A stretch of 64,000 nt of DNA from Burkholderia sp. S171 (GTDB lineage Bacteria; Pseudomonadota; Gammaproteobacteria; Burkholderiales; Burkholderiaceae): assembly GCF_009766085.1 (NCBI RefSeq), contig NZ_LMUF01000030.1:435632-499631 (forward strand). The letters run 5' to 3'. The notes under the pieces were generated by a model that worked only from the letters and a program-made list of their open reading frames with translations, made no database searches and was not told the origin of the DNA. This document shows, piece after piece, positions 28,062 through 37,664 of the stretch; the first letter of the stretch is position 1, and each line of letters opens with the position of its first letter. Position numbers and translations under genes: made by a program.

Positions 28062-31000
28062 ATGCTCGAACTTTTCTATTCGAATCGCCATGAAACGCTG
28101 TCGCAGGCGCTGCTCGACGACGTCGCCGCGTTCGCGCTGAATGGCGGCGATCCATTCGCGAGCCAGACGATCATCGTGCCGAGCGCGGCAGTGCGCCGCC
28201 GGCTCGAACTGGACATGGCCGGACGCTTTGGCATTTGTGCAAACGTGGACCTGTGTTATCTCGCTCAGTGGTTGTGGGCCAGGATTGGGGACGTATTGCC
28301 CGTACCCGAGCATTCGCCGTTTGCACCCGACCGGCTGGTGTGGCGCTGTTTCCGATTGCTTGGTGCAATGACGGAGGCTGCGCCGGAAAGCTCGTCACGA
28401 CTGCGCGCGTATCTCGATGCCGCCGACGACTCCATGCGCTATGAACTCGCGCGCCGTATCGCCACGGTGTTCGATCACTATCTGACGTATCGGCCGGAAT
28501 GGCTGCTGCACTGGCAAGCTGGCGGGTCGATCCTGGCGTCGGCCGGCGGGGCAATCGACGCAAATGGGCCGCGCCTGCCGAACGCCACAGAAATCCAGCG
28601 CGAGGACGAACGCTGGCAGGCCTCGTTATGGCGTGCGCTGCTCGCCGACCTTGCACAGGACGCCGGCGCTCACGATCCCACGCCGCCGGCGTACCGGTTC
28701 CTGACCGAATCGCCGAAACTCGATCTCGACGCCGTGATGAAGGCCGAGTGGCCCGAGCGCGTGAGCGTGTTCGCGTTGCCGACCATGCCGCCGTTGCATA
28801 TTGCGTTGCTGCGCGAGTTGTCGCGATGGATCGACGTGCGTATCTATGCCATCGACCCGTGCCGCGAGTTCTGGTTCGACATCGTGAGCGAGGCGCGGGT
28901 GGAACAGCTCGAGCTGGCGGGGAAGCTGGATTTCCAGGAAGTGGGCCATCCGCTGCTCGCCGAATGGGGCCGCCAGACGCAGGCGCAGTTGCACATGCTG
29001 CGCGAGTTGACGGAAAGCGCAGCGTCGCGGGAAGCCAGCCAGTTCGAGGAGAATTCCGCGCCCACATGGCTCGCTCGCGTGCAAAACGCGATCCTTAATT
29101 TGAACGAGGTTGAGGAGCCGGACCAAGCGCTAGAACCTGGTATCGAAATTCACGTGTGCCATAGCTTGTCGCGGCAGCTTGAAGTGTTGCACGACCGTTT
29201 GCTCGGCTGGTTCGACGAGATAGACGGGCTGCAGCCTTCCGACGTGCTCGTGGCGTTTCCGGATCTCGCGGCGGCGGGTCCGCTGATCGACGGCGTGTTC
29301 GGCACTGCGCCTGCTGGTGTGGCTGGTGAGCGCCGGCGGATTCCGTATCGAATTACGGGTCTGCCGCCTTCGCAGGCAAACCCGGTCGCGCGCGTGTTGC
29401 TCGACTGGCTGGCGTTGCCTGAACGTAGTGTCGGTGCGCCCGAGTTGATTGAATGGTTGCGGGTCGACGCGGTCGCGGCGCGTTATGGCATAGATGCCGT
29501 CGCTCTGGAAACGGCGCAGACGTGGCTTGCGGCGGCCGGTGCACGGCGCGGGCTCACGCCTTCTGCTACGACTGCTGCGGACGTGCCTGCAGCCCGTCAC
29601 ACCTTCTCCGATGCCCTCACACGGCTGTTCCTCGGCTACGCGTTGCCCGATGGCGGCGCGCCTGTCGACGAATGGCTGCCGGTTGGCGGCGCGCAAGGGT
29701 CGGATGCGGAATTGCTCGGCCGGCTGACGCGGTTTATCGACGATATTGACGCGTTCGGCGAACGTATAGCCACTGCGCGTACGCCGCAGGCCTGGACGCA
29801 ATTGCTGCTCGACGCGCTCACGCAGTTCTTCGATGCCGGCCTGCCATTCGCGGACTCAATCGCCGACGTCCGGTCGACACTCGACGCACTGATGCTCTCA
29901 ATGAGCGAAGGCGCTGTGGACACCGAAATTGCCGCCGACGTTCTGCGAACCGCGCTCACGGACGCACTCGACGACGCTGCGCGTGGCGGCGTCCCATGGG
30001 GCGGCGTAACGTTTTCGTCGCTGACGAGCTTGCGTGGGTTGCCGTATCGCGTGGTCTGCCTGCTCGGCATGGACGACGGCATGTTGCCGAGCCTCGCACG
30101 CGCCGACGAATTCGACCTGATGGCAAGTTTCGGCAAGCTCGGTGACCGGCAACGCCGTGACGACGAACGCAACCTGTTCCTCGACTTGCTGTTGTCGGCG
30201 CGGGACCGGTTGATGATCGCGTACACGGGACGCAGCATTCGGGACAACGCCGCGCTGCCGCCTGCCGCGCTGATCGACGAATTGCTCGACTATCTGGAGG
30301 AAACAGTGGCGGGCGAGGGTCCGTCTCCGAACGAGCTTGCGAGCGCGCGCCGCCGTTTCATGTTCGAGCATCCGTTGCAGCCGTTCGCGCCCGAGTACTT
30401 CAGCGCGCCGTTGTTCACCTACGAGCCGGAGCGCGCGGAACTGGCGCAGGCGCTTGCGCTCGGCAAGATCGAACCGTCAGCGAAGTTCTTTAGCGGACCG
30501 TTGCCGGCGGAAGAGGTAGAACCGGTTGCATTCGATGACTTCGAGCGTTTCTGGCGTCATCCGGCGCGCGCTATCTTGCGTGATCGGCTCGGCATTTCGC
30601 TGTTCGACGCCGAGACCGAACTCGGCGATACAGAACCGTTCGAGCTCGAATATCCCGGTCGTGCCGCGCTGGCTGATCGCGTGTTGCCGTCGCTGCTCGC
30701 ACTTACCGGCGACACTGAAGCGCGCGGGCTCGATCGTGCGCGGCGGGTCGCGCGTGCGAGTCCCGAAATGCCGGGCGGCGCGACGGGCGGTGTGTGGCAA
30801 TCGCGGGAAATCGGCGCGTTGCATTCGCTTGCCAATCGGGTGCGGGTCGCCACGGGAGAAGGCGCGGCGCGCCTGCCGTTCACGCTGGATATCAAGCCGC
30901 GTTGGCCGGATGCCGAGTTGTTCGGCCGCCACGACGCGACGTTGCAAGCGGACGCTTTGCAGCCGCTGCAGCTTCACGGCACCTTGAATTTGCTCACTGA

Positions 31001-31442
31001 CGAAGGCCAGATCATTTACCGATACGACGTGCCGCGCGCTCGCGACTACCTCTCTGCATGGCTCGCCCATCTTGCCTACTGCGCCGCGTTGCCCAATGGC
31101 CCTCGACGCACGGTGTGGCACGGGCGCGGCGCGCAATCGAGCGGCTTTGAACTGACGCCCGTCGACGATCCGCACGCGCATCTGGCAACGCTCGCTGCGT
31201 TGTATCGCGCTGGGCAACGGTTGCCGCTGCGATTCTTTCCGAAAAGCGCGTGGACGTGGGTCAAGGAGAGCGAGTCCAAGGCGCAGCGCGTGTGGGTGTC
31301 CGACAGGACGCGCGGCGAGTCGGACGATCCCGCGTTGCGCATTGCGTTTCGCGGCGCTGAACTGAGACTCGATGAAACCTTCGCCACGTTGGCCAGAATC
31401 GTCTTCGAACCGCTGATCCAGCACATGCGGAGCGACGCATGA
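28062..31442 (+). CDS. recC: RecC subunit of exonuclease V
   Basis: Gamma subunit of the RecBCD helicase-nuclease, which splits DNA strands and recognises Chi during double-strand break repair. The 1126-residue protein starts MLELFYSNRHETL, the family N-terminus, with AGGA upstream at 28062. Family blocks include FGICANVDLCYLAQWLW near residue 55, VSVFALPTMPPLHIALL near 234 and SSLTSLRGLPYRVVCLLGMDDGMLP near 652. The length is similar to E. coli RecC (1122). It overlaps recB by 4 bases (ATGA). First gene of the recC-recB-recD-arfB operon; the promoter must lie in the 255 bases shared with the divergent FUSC gene. Confidence 0.95.
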   Translation: MLELFYSNRHETLSQALLDDVAAFALNGGDPFASQTIIVPSAAVRRRLELDMAGRFGICANVDLCYLAQWLWARIGDVLPVPEHSPFAPDRLVWRCFRLLGAMTEAAPESSSRLRAYLDAADDSMRYELARRIATVFDHYLTYRPEWLLHWQAGGSILASAGGAIDANGPRLPNATEIQREDERWQASLWRALLADLAQDAGAHDPTPPAYRFLTESPKLDLDAVMKAEWPERVSVFALPTMPPLHIALLRELSRWIDVRIYAIDPCREFWFDIVSEARVEQLELAGKLDFQEVGHPLLAEWGRQTQAQLHMLRELTESAASREASQFEENSAPTWLARVQNAILNLNEVEEPDQALEPGIEIHVCHSLSRQLEVLHDRLLGWFDEIDGLQPSDVLVAFPDLAAAGPLIDGVFGTAPAGVAGERRRIPYRITGLPPSQANPVARVLLDWLALPERSVGAPELIEWLRVDAVAARYGIDAVALETAQTWLAAAGARRGLTPSATTAADVPAARHTFSDALTRLFLGYALPDGGAPVDEWLPVGGAQGSDAELLGRLTRFIDDIDAFGERIATARTPQAWTQLLLDALTQFFDAGLPFADSIADVRSTLDALMLSMSEGAVDTEIAADVLRTALTDALDDAARGGVPWGGVTFSSLTSLRGLPYRVVCLLGMDDGMLPSLARADEFDLMASFGKLGDRQRRDDERNLFLDLLLSARDRLMIAYTGRSIRDNAALPPAALIDELLDYLEETVAGEGPSPNELASARRRFMFEHPLQPFAPEYFSAPLFTYEPERAELAQALALGKIEPSAKFFSGPLPAEEVEPVAFDDFERFWRHPARAILRDRLGISLFDAETELGDTEPFELEYPGRAALADRVLPSLLALTGDTEARGLDRARRVARASPEMPGGATGGVWQSREIGALHSLANRVRVATGEGAARLPFTLDIKPRWPDAELFGRHDATLQADALQPLQLHGTLNLLTDEGQIIYRYDVPRARDYLSAWLAHLAYCAALPNGPRRTVWHGRGAQSSGFELTPVDDPHAHLATLAALYRAGQRLPLRFFPKSAWTWVKESESKAQRVWVSDRTRGESDDPALRIAFRGAELRLDETFATLARIVFEPLIQHMRSDA

Positions 31443-34400
31443 CGCGTACCGAAACATCAACACTAACGGCCGACACGGCCGATGAACTCGACGTTTTCGA
31501 ATGCTCACTCGATGGCGTGAACCAGATCGAAGCATCGGCGGGTACGGGGAAGACGTGGAACATCTGCGCGCTCTACGTTCGCCTTCTGCTCGAAAAGAAG
31601 CTTGCCGCCGACGCGATCCTCGTCGTCACCTTCACGAAAGCGGCGACCGCTGAACTGCATGAGCGCATCCGCTCGCGGCTTGTCCAGATCGCGCACGCGA
31701 TGGAAACCGGCGACACCGCGGGCGACGCGTTCCTCGATCGCCTGTTCGAGACCACGCTTGAACGTGTCGAGCCGGATGAAGCGCTCAAGCGCATCAAGAT
31801 CGCGCTGCATACCTTCGATCAGGCCGCCATCCACACGATCCACGCGTTCTGCCAGCGCGCGTTGCAAGAGGCGCCGTTCGCTGCAACCATGCCGTTCGCG
31901 TTCGAACTCGAAGCCGACGACAGCGCGTTGCGCTTCGAGATGGCAGCGGACTTCTGGCGTGAACGGGTCGAGCCGGCGGCGGCACGGGATTCATCGTTCG
32001 CCGCGTGGCTCGTGAGCAAGGGTGCAGGACCGGCATCGCTTGACGCACAGCTTTCGCGTCGGCTGAAAAAACCGCTTGCCACGTTGCGCTGGGGTGAGTC
32101 GGAGCTCACCTATCGCGAGGACGCGCAAGCGTTGTTCGATACGGCGTGCGCGGTGTGGCACGCCGAACGCGACACCATCGTGCAATTGCTGATCGACGCC
32201 GAAGCGAAGCTCAGCAAGACCACGCACAAACGCACGCTGATCGACGCGGCGATTGCCGCGTGGGCCGATTATTTCGCTGACAACGATTGTCACGCCGCAC
32301 CGCCGAAAGAAGCGCTGAAGCTCACGGCGAGCGCGTTGAAGAAAGGCACGAAGGTGAAGAACGAGCCACCTTCGCATCCTTTCTTCGATCACGCCGAGAC
32401 GCTTGCCGCCGCTGCTGCTGCCGCGGAAGCGGCGCAACGCGCGGCATGGCTTGGCATTGTGCGCGAGTGGCTCGACTACGCGCCGCTGGAACTGGCGGTG
32501 CGCAAGCGGACGAGGCGCGTGGTGTCGTTCGACGACCTGCTGTCCAACCTGTATCAGGCGCTCGAGGCCAATCCTTGGCTTGCCGCTGCGCTTCGGGCGC
32601 GTTATCCGGCTGCATTGATCGATGAGTTCCAGGACACGGACCCGCTGCAGTTTGCCATCTTCAACAGCATCTTCGCGCCGCAGGGGCCGTTGTTTCTGGT
32701 CGGCGATCCGAAGCAGGCGATCTACAGCTTTCGTGCTGCCGACCTGCATACGTATTTGACGGCGCGCAAGCAGGCGTCGGCGAGATATACGCTTGCGGTC
32801 AACCAGCGCTCGACTGAGCCGATCATCGATGCCTGCAACCGCATTTTCGGCGCGAACCCGGCGGCGTTTATCCTCGATGGATTGACGTACCAGCCGGTGC
32901 GCGCAGGCACGCGCGAGCGCGAGCCGTTCAACGACAACACAGCGTCGGCGGCGTATTCCGATACCGCTGATTTCTGCGTGTGGATGTTGCCGCAAGGCGA
33001 TTCCGCGCTGTCGAAAACGAACGCCAATCGCCAGGCGGCGGAGGCCTGCGCGGCGGAGATCGTGCGGTTGTTGCGCGGCGCTCAAAATGGCGAGGTAACG
33101 ATCGGCGACAAGCCCTTGTCACCCGGCCAGATTGCTGTGCTTGTGCAGACGCATCGGCAGGGAAGTCTCGTCAAGCGCGTGCTCGCAAGTTGGGGCGTGG
33201 GCAGCGTGGAATTGGCGCAAGCATCGGTATTCGGTACGTTCGATGCCGAGCAGATCGAGCGATTGCTGGCCGCCATCGATACCCCTGGCGACTTGCGCCG
33301 CTTGCGCGCGGCGCTCGCAACAGATTGGCTCGGGCTTGATGCCGCTGCGTTGTGGAACATGGAGCATAGTGAAGCCGTCGAAGGTCCCGCCGCGGCCGAC
33401 GCCATGAGCTGGGTCGAACGTTTCTCGCGTTACCGGATGCTGTGGCACGAGCGCGGTTTTGCGGTGATGTGGCGCACGCTCGCCCGTGAATTGCTGGTGG
33501 CGCAGCGTCTGGTCGTGGGTCCGGACGGCGAGCGCCGCCTGACCAACGTCAATCATCTGGCCGAGTTGATCCAGGCGCGTGGCGCGGTTCAACCTGGCAT
33601 TGCGCCCACGCTGCGCTGGCTAGCCGCGCAGCGCGCGGAACAGGGCGGTGGAGAAGATGCGCAGTTGCGGCTTGAGTCCGATCGCAATCTCGTGCAGATC
33701 GTCACGGTACATAAATCGAAGGGCCTGGAATACGCGGTCGTGTTCTGTCCGTTCCTGAACGATGGCGCGTTGCGCGATCCGCCGTCCACAGGACTGCCCG
33801 ACGCCCGCGAGTATCACGACGACGGCGCGGCCATCTTGCATTACGGCTATACCGACGAGGAAGGTGAGCGTGCATCCGGACTCGCCACGCGCGAGCAGGC
33901 CGCCGAACGCGCGCGGCTCGTGTATGTGGCGCTTACGCGCGCGGTGTATCGGTGCTACTTGGTTGGAGGGGTGTATCTGATCGGCAAATCAGCGAAGGAA
34001 TCGCGGCGCAGTGTGTTGAACTGGCTGGTCGCGGGCTCGGGTCGGGAGTTCTTCGACTGGCTCGCTGAGCCACCTGAAGAAGACGATGTAATCGGAAGCT
34101 GGCAAGCGCTTGCAACAGGCTCTATCTCCGTTGAACCCTTGCCCGTGATCGACGTGCGTGAACCGCTCATTGTTAGCCGAGACGAAGGTTTCACGCCGCA
34201 GCCCAGAACCAGTCGTCGCGTGTTGCGTGACAGTTGGCGGACCGCCAGTTTCAGTTCCATGATCGCGGCCGGCGCACGTGAGGAATCGAATCAGGCACAG
34301 CCCACCGACGAACGCCCTGACCACGATGGGCGTATCGACGCAATAGCAGCGCTTGCGTTGGTGACGCCAACTGAAACGCCGTTGCCTCCGATCCAACTCG

Positions 34401-35146
34401 ATGCCGACGATATCCTCTTATTCCCGCGCGGCCCGTCGGCGGGAGAGTGCCTGCACCGCATGTACGAACTCGCTGATTTCACGGACTCCGTGAAATGGCC
34501 CGAAGCGATCGAGCGCGCATTACATGAACATCCTATTCCCGTTTTCGCGTCGGACGACCTGGCTGCCAACCTGCCCGCGATGATGGCGCGTCTGCTCGCC
34601 GATACAGTGGCAACCGAACTCGTACCCGGCATGCGCCTCGACACCATCGCGACGAAGCGGCGCATGAATGAACTCGAGTTCCTGTTCCCGGCGGAATCGC
34701 TGGATTTCACGGCCTTGCGACGCGTGCTCGTCGCGCATGGATTCTCCGACGTGGCACTGGAAGCGGGAACCTTGCGCGGCTTCGTCAAGGGGTTCATCGA
34801 CTTGATCGTCGAGCATGAAGGGCGTTTCTGGATCGTCGACTGGAAGTCGAATCATCTTGGGCTGACACCCGCCGACTACGACGAAGAATCTCTCGACGCC
34901 GCTATGGCATCGCATGCCTATCACTTGCAGGCGCTCTTTTACACGGTCGCGCTGCATCGATATCTGCGTTTGCGGCTGCGTGACTACGCGTTTGAACGGC
35001 ATATCGGTGGTTATTTGTATTTGTTTGTGCGCGGCGTACGAACCGATTGGCGCGATGGTGACAGGCCAGCGGGTGTGCATGTGGGCAAGCCATCGCTGGA
35101 ACTGATCGAGGCAATCGATCGACTGATGCAAGGAGTTGCCGCATGA
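31439..35146 (+). CDS. recB: RecB subunit of exonuclease V
   Basis: Beta subunit with 3'-5' helicase and nuclease activities. The 1235-residue protein has UvrD-type motifs: Walker A IEASAGTGKTWNI near residue 30, VVTFTKAATAELHERI near 62, Walker B ALIDEFQDTDPLQF near 400 and VHKSKGLEYAVVF near 758. The C-terminal nuclease domain shows SAGECLHRMYEL near 1000, GFIDLIVEHEG near 1117 and WIVDWKSNHLG near 1131, which contain the expected metal-binding His, Asp and Asp-x-Lys. Length is near that of E. coli RecB (1180). Coupled at both ends by 4-base overlaps with recC and recD. Confidence 0.96.
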   Translation: MTRTETSTLTADTADELDVFECSLDGVNQIEASAGTGKTWNICALYVRLLLEKKLAADAILVVTFTKAATAELHERIRSRLVQIAHAMETGDTAGDAFLDRLFETTLERVEPDEALKRIKIALHTFDQAAIHTIHAFCQRALQEAPFAATMPFAFELEADDSALRFEMAADFWRERVEPAAARDSSFAAWLVSKGAGPASLDAQLSRRLKKPLATLRWGESELTYREDAQALFDTACAVWHAERDTIVQLLIDAEAKLSKTTHKRTLIDAAIAAWADYFADNDCHAAPPKEALKLTASALKKGTKVKNEPPSHPFFDHAETLAAAAAAAEAAQRAAWLGIVREWLDYAPLELAVRKRTRRVVSFDDLLSNLYQALEANPWLAAALRARYPAALIDEFQDTDPLQFAIFNSIFAPQGPLFLVGDPKQAIYSFRAADLHTYLTARKQASARYTLAVNQRSTEPIIDACNRIFGANPAAFILDGLTYQPVRAGTREREPFNDNTASAAYSDTADFCVWMLPQGDSALSKTNANRQAAEACAAEIVRLLRGAQNGEVTIGDKPLSPGQIAVLVQTHRQGSLVKRVLASWGVGSVELAQASVFGTFDAEQIERLLAAIDTPGDLRRLRAALATDWLGLDAAALWNMEHSEAVEGPAAADAMSWVERFSRYRMLWHERGFAVMWRTLARELLVAQRLVVGPDGERRLTNVNHLAELIQARGAVQPGIAPTLRWLAAQRAEQGGGEDAQLRLESDRNLVQIVTVHKSKGLEYAVVFCPFLNDGALRDPPSTGLPDAREYHDDGAAILHYGYTDEEGERASGLATREQAAERARLVYVALTRAVYRCYLVGGVYLIGKSAKESRRSVLNWLVAGSGREFFDWLAEPPEEDDVIGSWQALATGSISVEPLPVIDVREPLIVSRDEGFTPQPRTSRRVLRDSWRTASFSSMIAAGAREESNQAQPTDERPDHDGRIDAIAALALVTPTETPLPPIQLDADDILLFPRGPSAGECLHRMYELADFTDSVKWPEAIERALHEHPIPVFASDDLAANLPAMMARLLADTVATELVPGMRLDTIATKRRMNELEFLFPAESLDFTALRRVLVAHGFSDVALEAGTLRGFVKGFIDLIVEHEGRFWIVDWKSNHLGLTPADYDEESLDAAMASHAYHLQALFYTVALHRYLRLRLRDYAFERHIGGYLYLFVRGVRTDWRDGDRPAGVHVGKPSLELIEAIDRLMQGVAA

Positions 35147-37182
35147 ACGCGCCCGACCTGACTCTTGTATCCGACGACAGCATTGCGCTCGCTGACGGAT
35201 TTGCGCGCCGGATAGGCGCGTTATCGAAGCGCCTTCAGGGAAACGCCGACAACGTCCGGTGGGCCCAGCGCGCGGCCTTCGCAGTGAGCCGCGCGACTAC
35301 GCAAGGGCACGTATGTATTGCACTCGATGCCCTCGCGCAGCGGTATGGCGAAACTTCTGGCACGGTACACGCCGCGTTGCTGGCAAGCGGCGTGGTGTGT
35401 GACGGCCGGGAAGCTGCTGCGGACCTGCTGCCGCTTGTTATCGATGCCAGCCGGCGCATCTATCTCGCCCGGTATTTCGACTACGAGCGGCGGCTCGCGC
35501 GGGCGCTGGTCGACCGTGCCCAGGTCTCTGCTGATGCGCCTGATCCGGCTGAATTGAAAGCGCGCGTAGGGCGTTATTTCGCCGAGCCAAAGAACGACGA
35601 CGACAACATCGACTGGCAACGCGTGGCCGCGCTCGTCGCGTTGTCGGGACGCCTCACTATCGTGAGTGGCGGTCCGGGAACGGGCAAGACAACAACAGTT
35701 GTCGGCGTGCTCGCGTGCCTGCTCGACGAAAACCCGGCGTTGCGCATCGCGCTCGCGGCGCCCACGGGCAAGGCGGCGCAGCGCATGCAGGAGGCGCTGG
35801 TCGAACGCGCCACTATGTTGCCGCCGGAGCTGGCCTCGCGTTTGCCGCGCACGTCGTTCACGCTTCAGCGTCTGCTCGGCACGCACGCGAACGGGCGCTT
35901 CCGGCATCATCGCGACAATCCGCTGCCGTTCGACGTGATCGTGATCGACGAGGCATCGATGATCGACGTCGCTCTGGCCGCGCATCTCCTCGAAGCGGTC
36001 GCGCCCGGTGCGCGACTCGTGATGCTTGGCGACAAGGATCAACTTGCCGCCGTGGAAGCAGGCGCCGTGTTTGCTGAACTGAGCGCGCGGCCGGTTTTCA
36101 GCGATTCAGGCGCGGCGCGGATTGCTGCAGCGTTGTCGATGCCGACGGAGCGGTTCATCGCCGCGTTGCCGAGCGAACGTGACGATGACGCGGGTGATCA
36201 GGCAGCCCTGCTTGCAACCGAACCCATGTGGATCGATGAACCGGGTTATCTGATCCCGGACGACGGCACCGATGCTTACGACGGGTTCGGCGGTTTGCCC
36301 GAATCCGAAGTCGACTGGCATCCGGTGGCGCCTGTTGCACTCGATCAAACCGCAGCGAGTCCGTTGACCGACTGCGTCGTGTGGTTGCAGCGTAATTATC
36401 GGTTCGGCCTGGATTCGGATATTGGCAGGTTGTCGGTCGCCATCCGTCGCGGTTCCGTTTCCGACGCGCTCGCCGCCTTGACGCTCAACAGCCAGGACAA
36501 TCCGACGAAAGCGGCGCTGCTTATCGACGATGTGGGAATGCATCTCTCCGAGCGCACGCTAGCGCGCTTGAACGCCGGTTTCGAACCGTACGCGCGGGCG
36601 CTTGTCGAAACGCTCGACGCGGGAACCGGAGCAGCCCCGCTATTCGATGCGCTCAATCGCTTTCGCATCCTTGCCGCCACGCGTCATGGGCCGCGGGGTG
36701 TCGATGAAATCAACACGCGTGTATCAGCGTGGGTCCGGACGGCTGCATCGGTCACGCTGGGCGCGGGCGCTCAATGGTTCGCGGGACGGCCGGTGATTGT
36801 TACGCGCAACGACTACGCGTTGGGCGTGTTCAACGGCGATATCGGTATCGCGCTGCCGGCGGCGAACGGTGCCATGCAGGTCTGCTTCCGCTTGGCCGAT
36901 GGCACGCTGCGGATGCTCTCGCCCGCTGCGTTGCCGCCCCATGACACGGCATTTGCGCTGACGGTTCACAAATCGCAGGGCTCGGAATTTGATCACGCCG
37001 CGCTGGTATTGCCGAGCGCGTTTGGCCGCATGTTGTCGCGGGAACTGGTTTATACGGCGATCACGCGGGCGCGCAGCCGCATAGACGTGATCGGCTCGAC
37101 GGACGTCTTCGCGCAGGCCGTCCGTACACCTACGCGGCGTGACTCGGGTCTGGCCGCGCGGATTGCGGAGGCAGCATTGTGA
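35143..37182 (+). CDS. recD: RecD subunit of exonuclease V
   Basis: Alpha subunit, a fast 5'-3' SF1 helicase that regulates nuclease action at Chi. The 679-residue protein carries Walker A SGGPGTGKTTTV near residue 175, AAPTGKAAQRM near 205, Walker B VIVIDEASMIDV near 264, GDKDQLAAVEAGAVF near 297, and the C-terminal FALTVHKSQGSEFDHAALVLP near 606. It is about 70 residues longer than E. coli RecD (608), mostly from an acidic stretch near 350-405 (DDAGDQAALL... region) between helicase motifs. It overlaps recB and arfB by 4 bases each. Confidence 0.95.
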   Translation: MNAPDLTLVSDDSIALADGFARRIGALSKRLQGNADNVRWAQRAAFAVSRATTQGHVCIALDALAQRYGETSGTVHAALLASGVVCDGREAAADLLPLVIDASRRIYLARYFDYERRLARALVDRAQVSADAPDPAELKARVGRYFAEPKNDDDNIDWQRVAALVALSGRLTIVSGGPGTGKTTTVVGVLACLLDENPALRIALAAPTGKAAQRMQEALVERATMLPPELASRLPRTSFTLQRLLGTHANGRFRHHRDNPLPFDVIVIDEASMIDVALAAHLLEAVAPGARLVMLGDKDQLAAVEAGAVFAELSARPVFSDSGAARIAAALSMPTERFIAALPSERDDDAGDQAALLATEPMWIDEPGYLIPDDGTDAYDGFGGLPESEVDWHPVAPVALDQTAASPLTDCVVWLQRNYRFGLDSDIGRLSVAIRRGSVSDALAALTLNSQDNPTKAALLIDDVGMHLSERTLARLNAGFEPYARALVETLDAGTGAAPLFDALNRFRILAATRHGPRGVDEINTRVSAWVRTAASVTLGAGAQWFAGRPVIVTRNDYALGVFNGDIGIALPAANGAMQVCFRLADGTLRMLSPAALPPHDTAFALTVHKSQGSEFDHAALVLPSAFGRMLSRELVYTAITRARSRIDVIGSTDVFAQAVRTPTRRDSGLAARIAEAAL

Positions 37183-37592
37183 ATCATTCGATCGAGTATG
37201 TGATCCAGCCAAACGAGGTCGAGCTGAGCGCCGTGCGCGCACAGGGCGCGGGCGGGCAGAACGTCAACAAGGTGTCGAGCGCGATTCACCTGCGTTTCGA
37301 CATCCAGGCGTCGTCGCTTCCGGAAACAATCAAGATGCGCTTGCTCGCATTACGCGACAGTCGCATCACGCGTGACGGGGTGATCATCATCAAGTCGCAG
37401 GAACACCGCACGCAGGACATGAATCGCGCGGCGGCGCTTGCGAGGCTCGACGAGATGATCCAGCGCGTCAGCGTGACACGCCGGACGCGCGTGGCGACGA
37501 AGCCCACTCGGGCGTCGCAGTTGCGAAGGGTGGATGGAAAAGTGCGGCGAGGTGCGGTAAAGGCCACACGGGGAAGGGTAGTGGGGGACTAA
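37179..37592 (+). CDS. arfB: Alternative ribosome-rescue factor ArfB (YaeJ)
   Basis: Codon-independent peptidyl-tRNA hydrolase that frees ribosomes stalled on mRNAs without a stop codon. The 137-residue protein has the catalytic GGQ motif in RAQGAGGQNVNKVSSAIHL at about residues 17-35 and the family block ITRDGVIIIKSQEHRTQDMNR near 64-83. The C-terminal tail is very basic (RRTRVATKPTRASQLRR), as needed to enter the empty mRNA channel. The start is a GTG that overlaps the recD stop (GTGA). Being last in the recombination operon is notable but mechanistically unexplained. A GC-rich hairpin follows. Confidence 0.95.
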   Translation: MNHSIEYVIQPNEVELSAVRAQGAGGQNVNKVSSAIHLRFDIQASSLPETIKMRLLALRDSRITRDGVIIIKSQEHRTQDMNRAAALARLDEMIQRVSVTRRTRVATKPTRASQLRRVDGKVRRGAVKATRGRVVGD

Positions 37593-37614
37593 AGAACATT
37601 CAGCCCGTCTCGTA

Positions 37615-37637
37615 CCGCGGCCCGGTTCGGGCCGCGG
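37615..37637. terminator. Convergent GC-rich hairpin between arfB and lactate permease
   Basis: CCGCGGCCCG and CGGGCCGCGG form a perfect 10-base-pair stem with a GTT loop. On the plus strand TCAACAATTTT follows. It likely ends arfB and may also act on the convergent permease gene. Confidence 0.6.
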
Positions 37638-37664
37638 TCAACAATTTTCCCACCCGCTTTCCCG

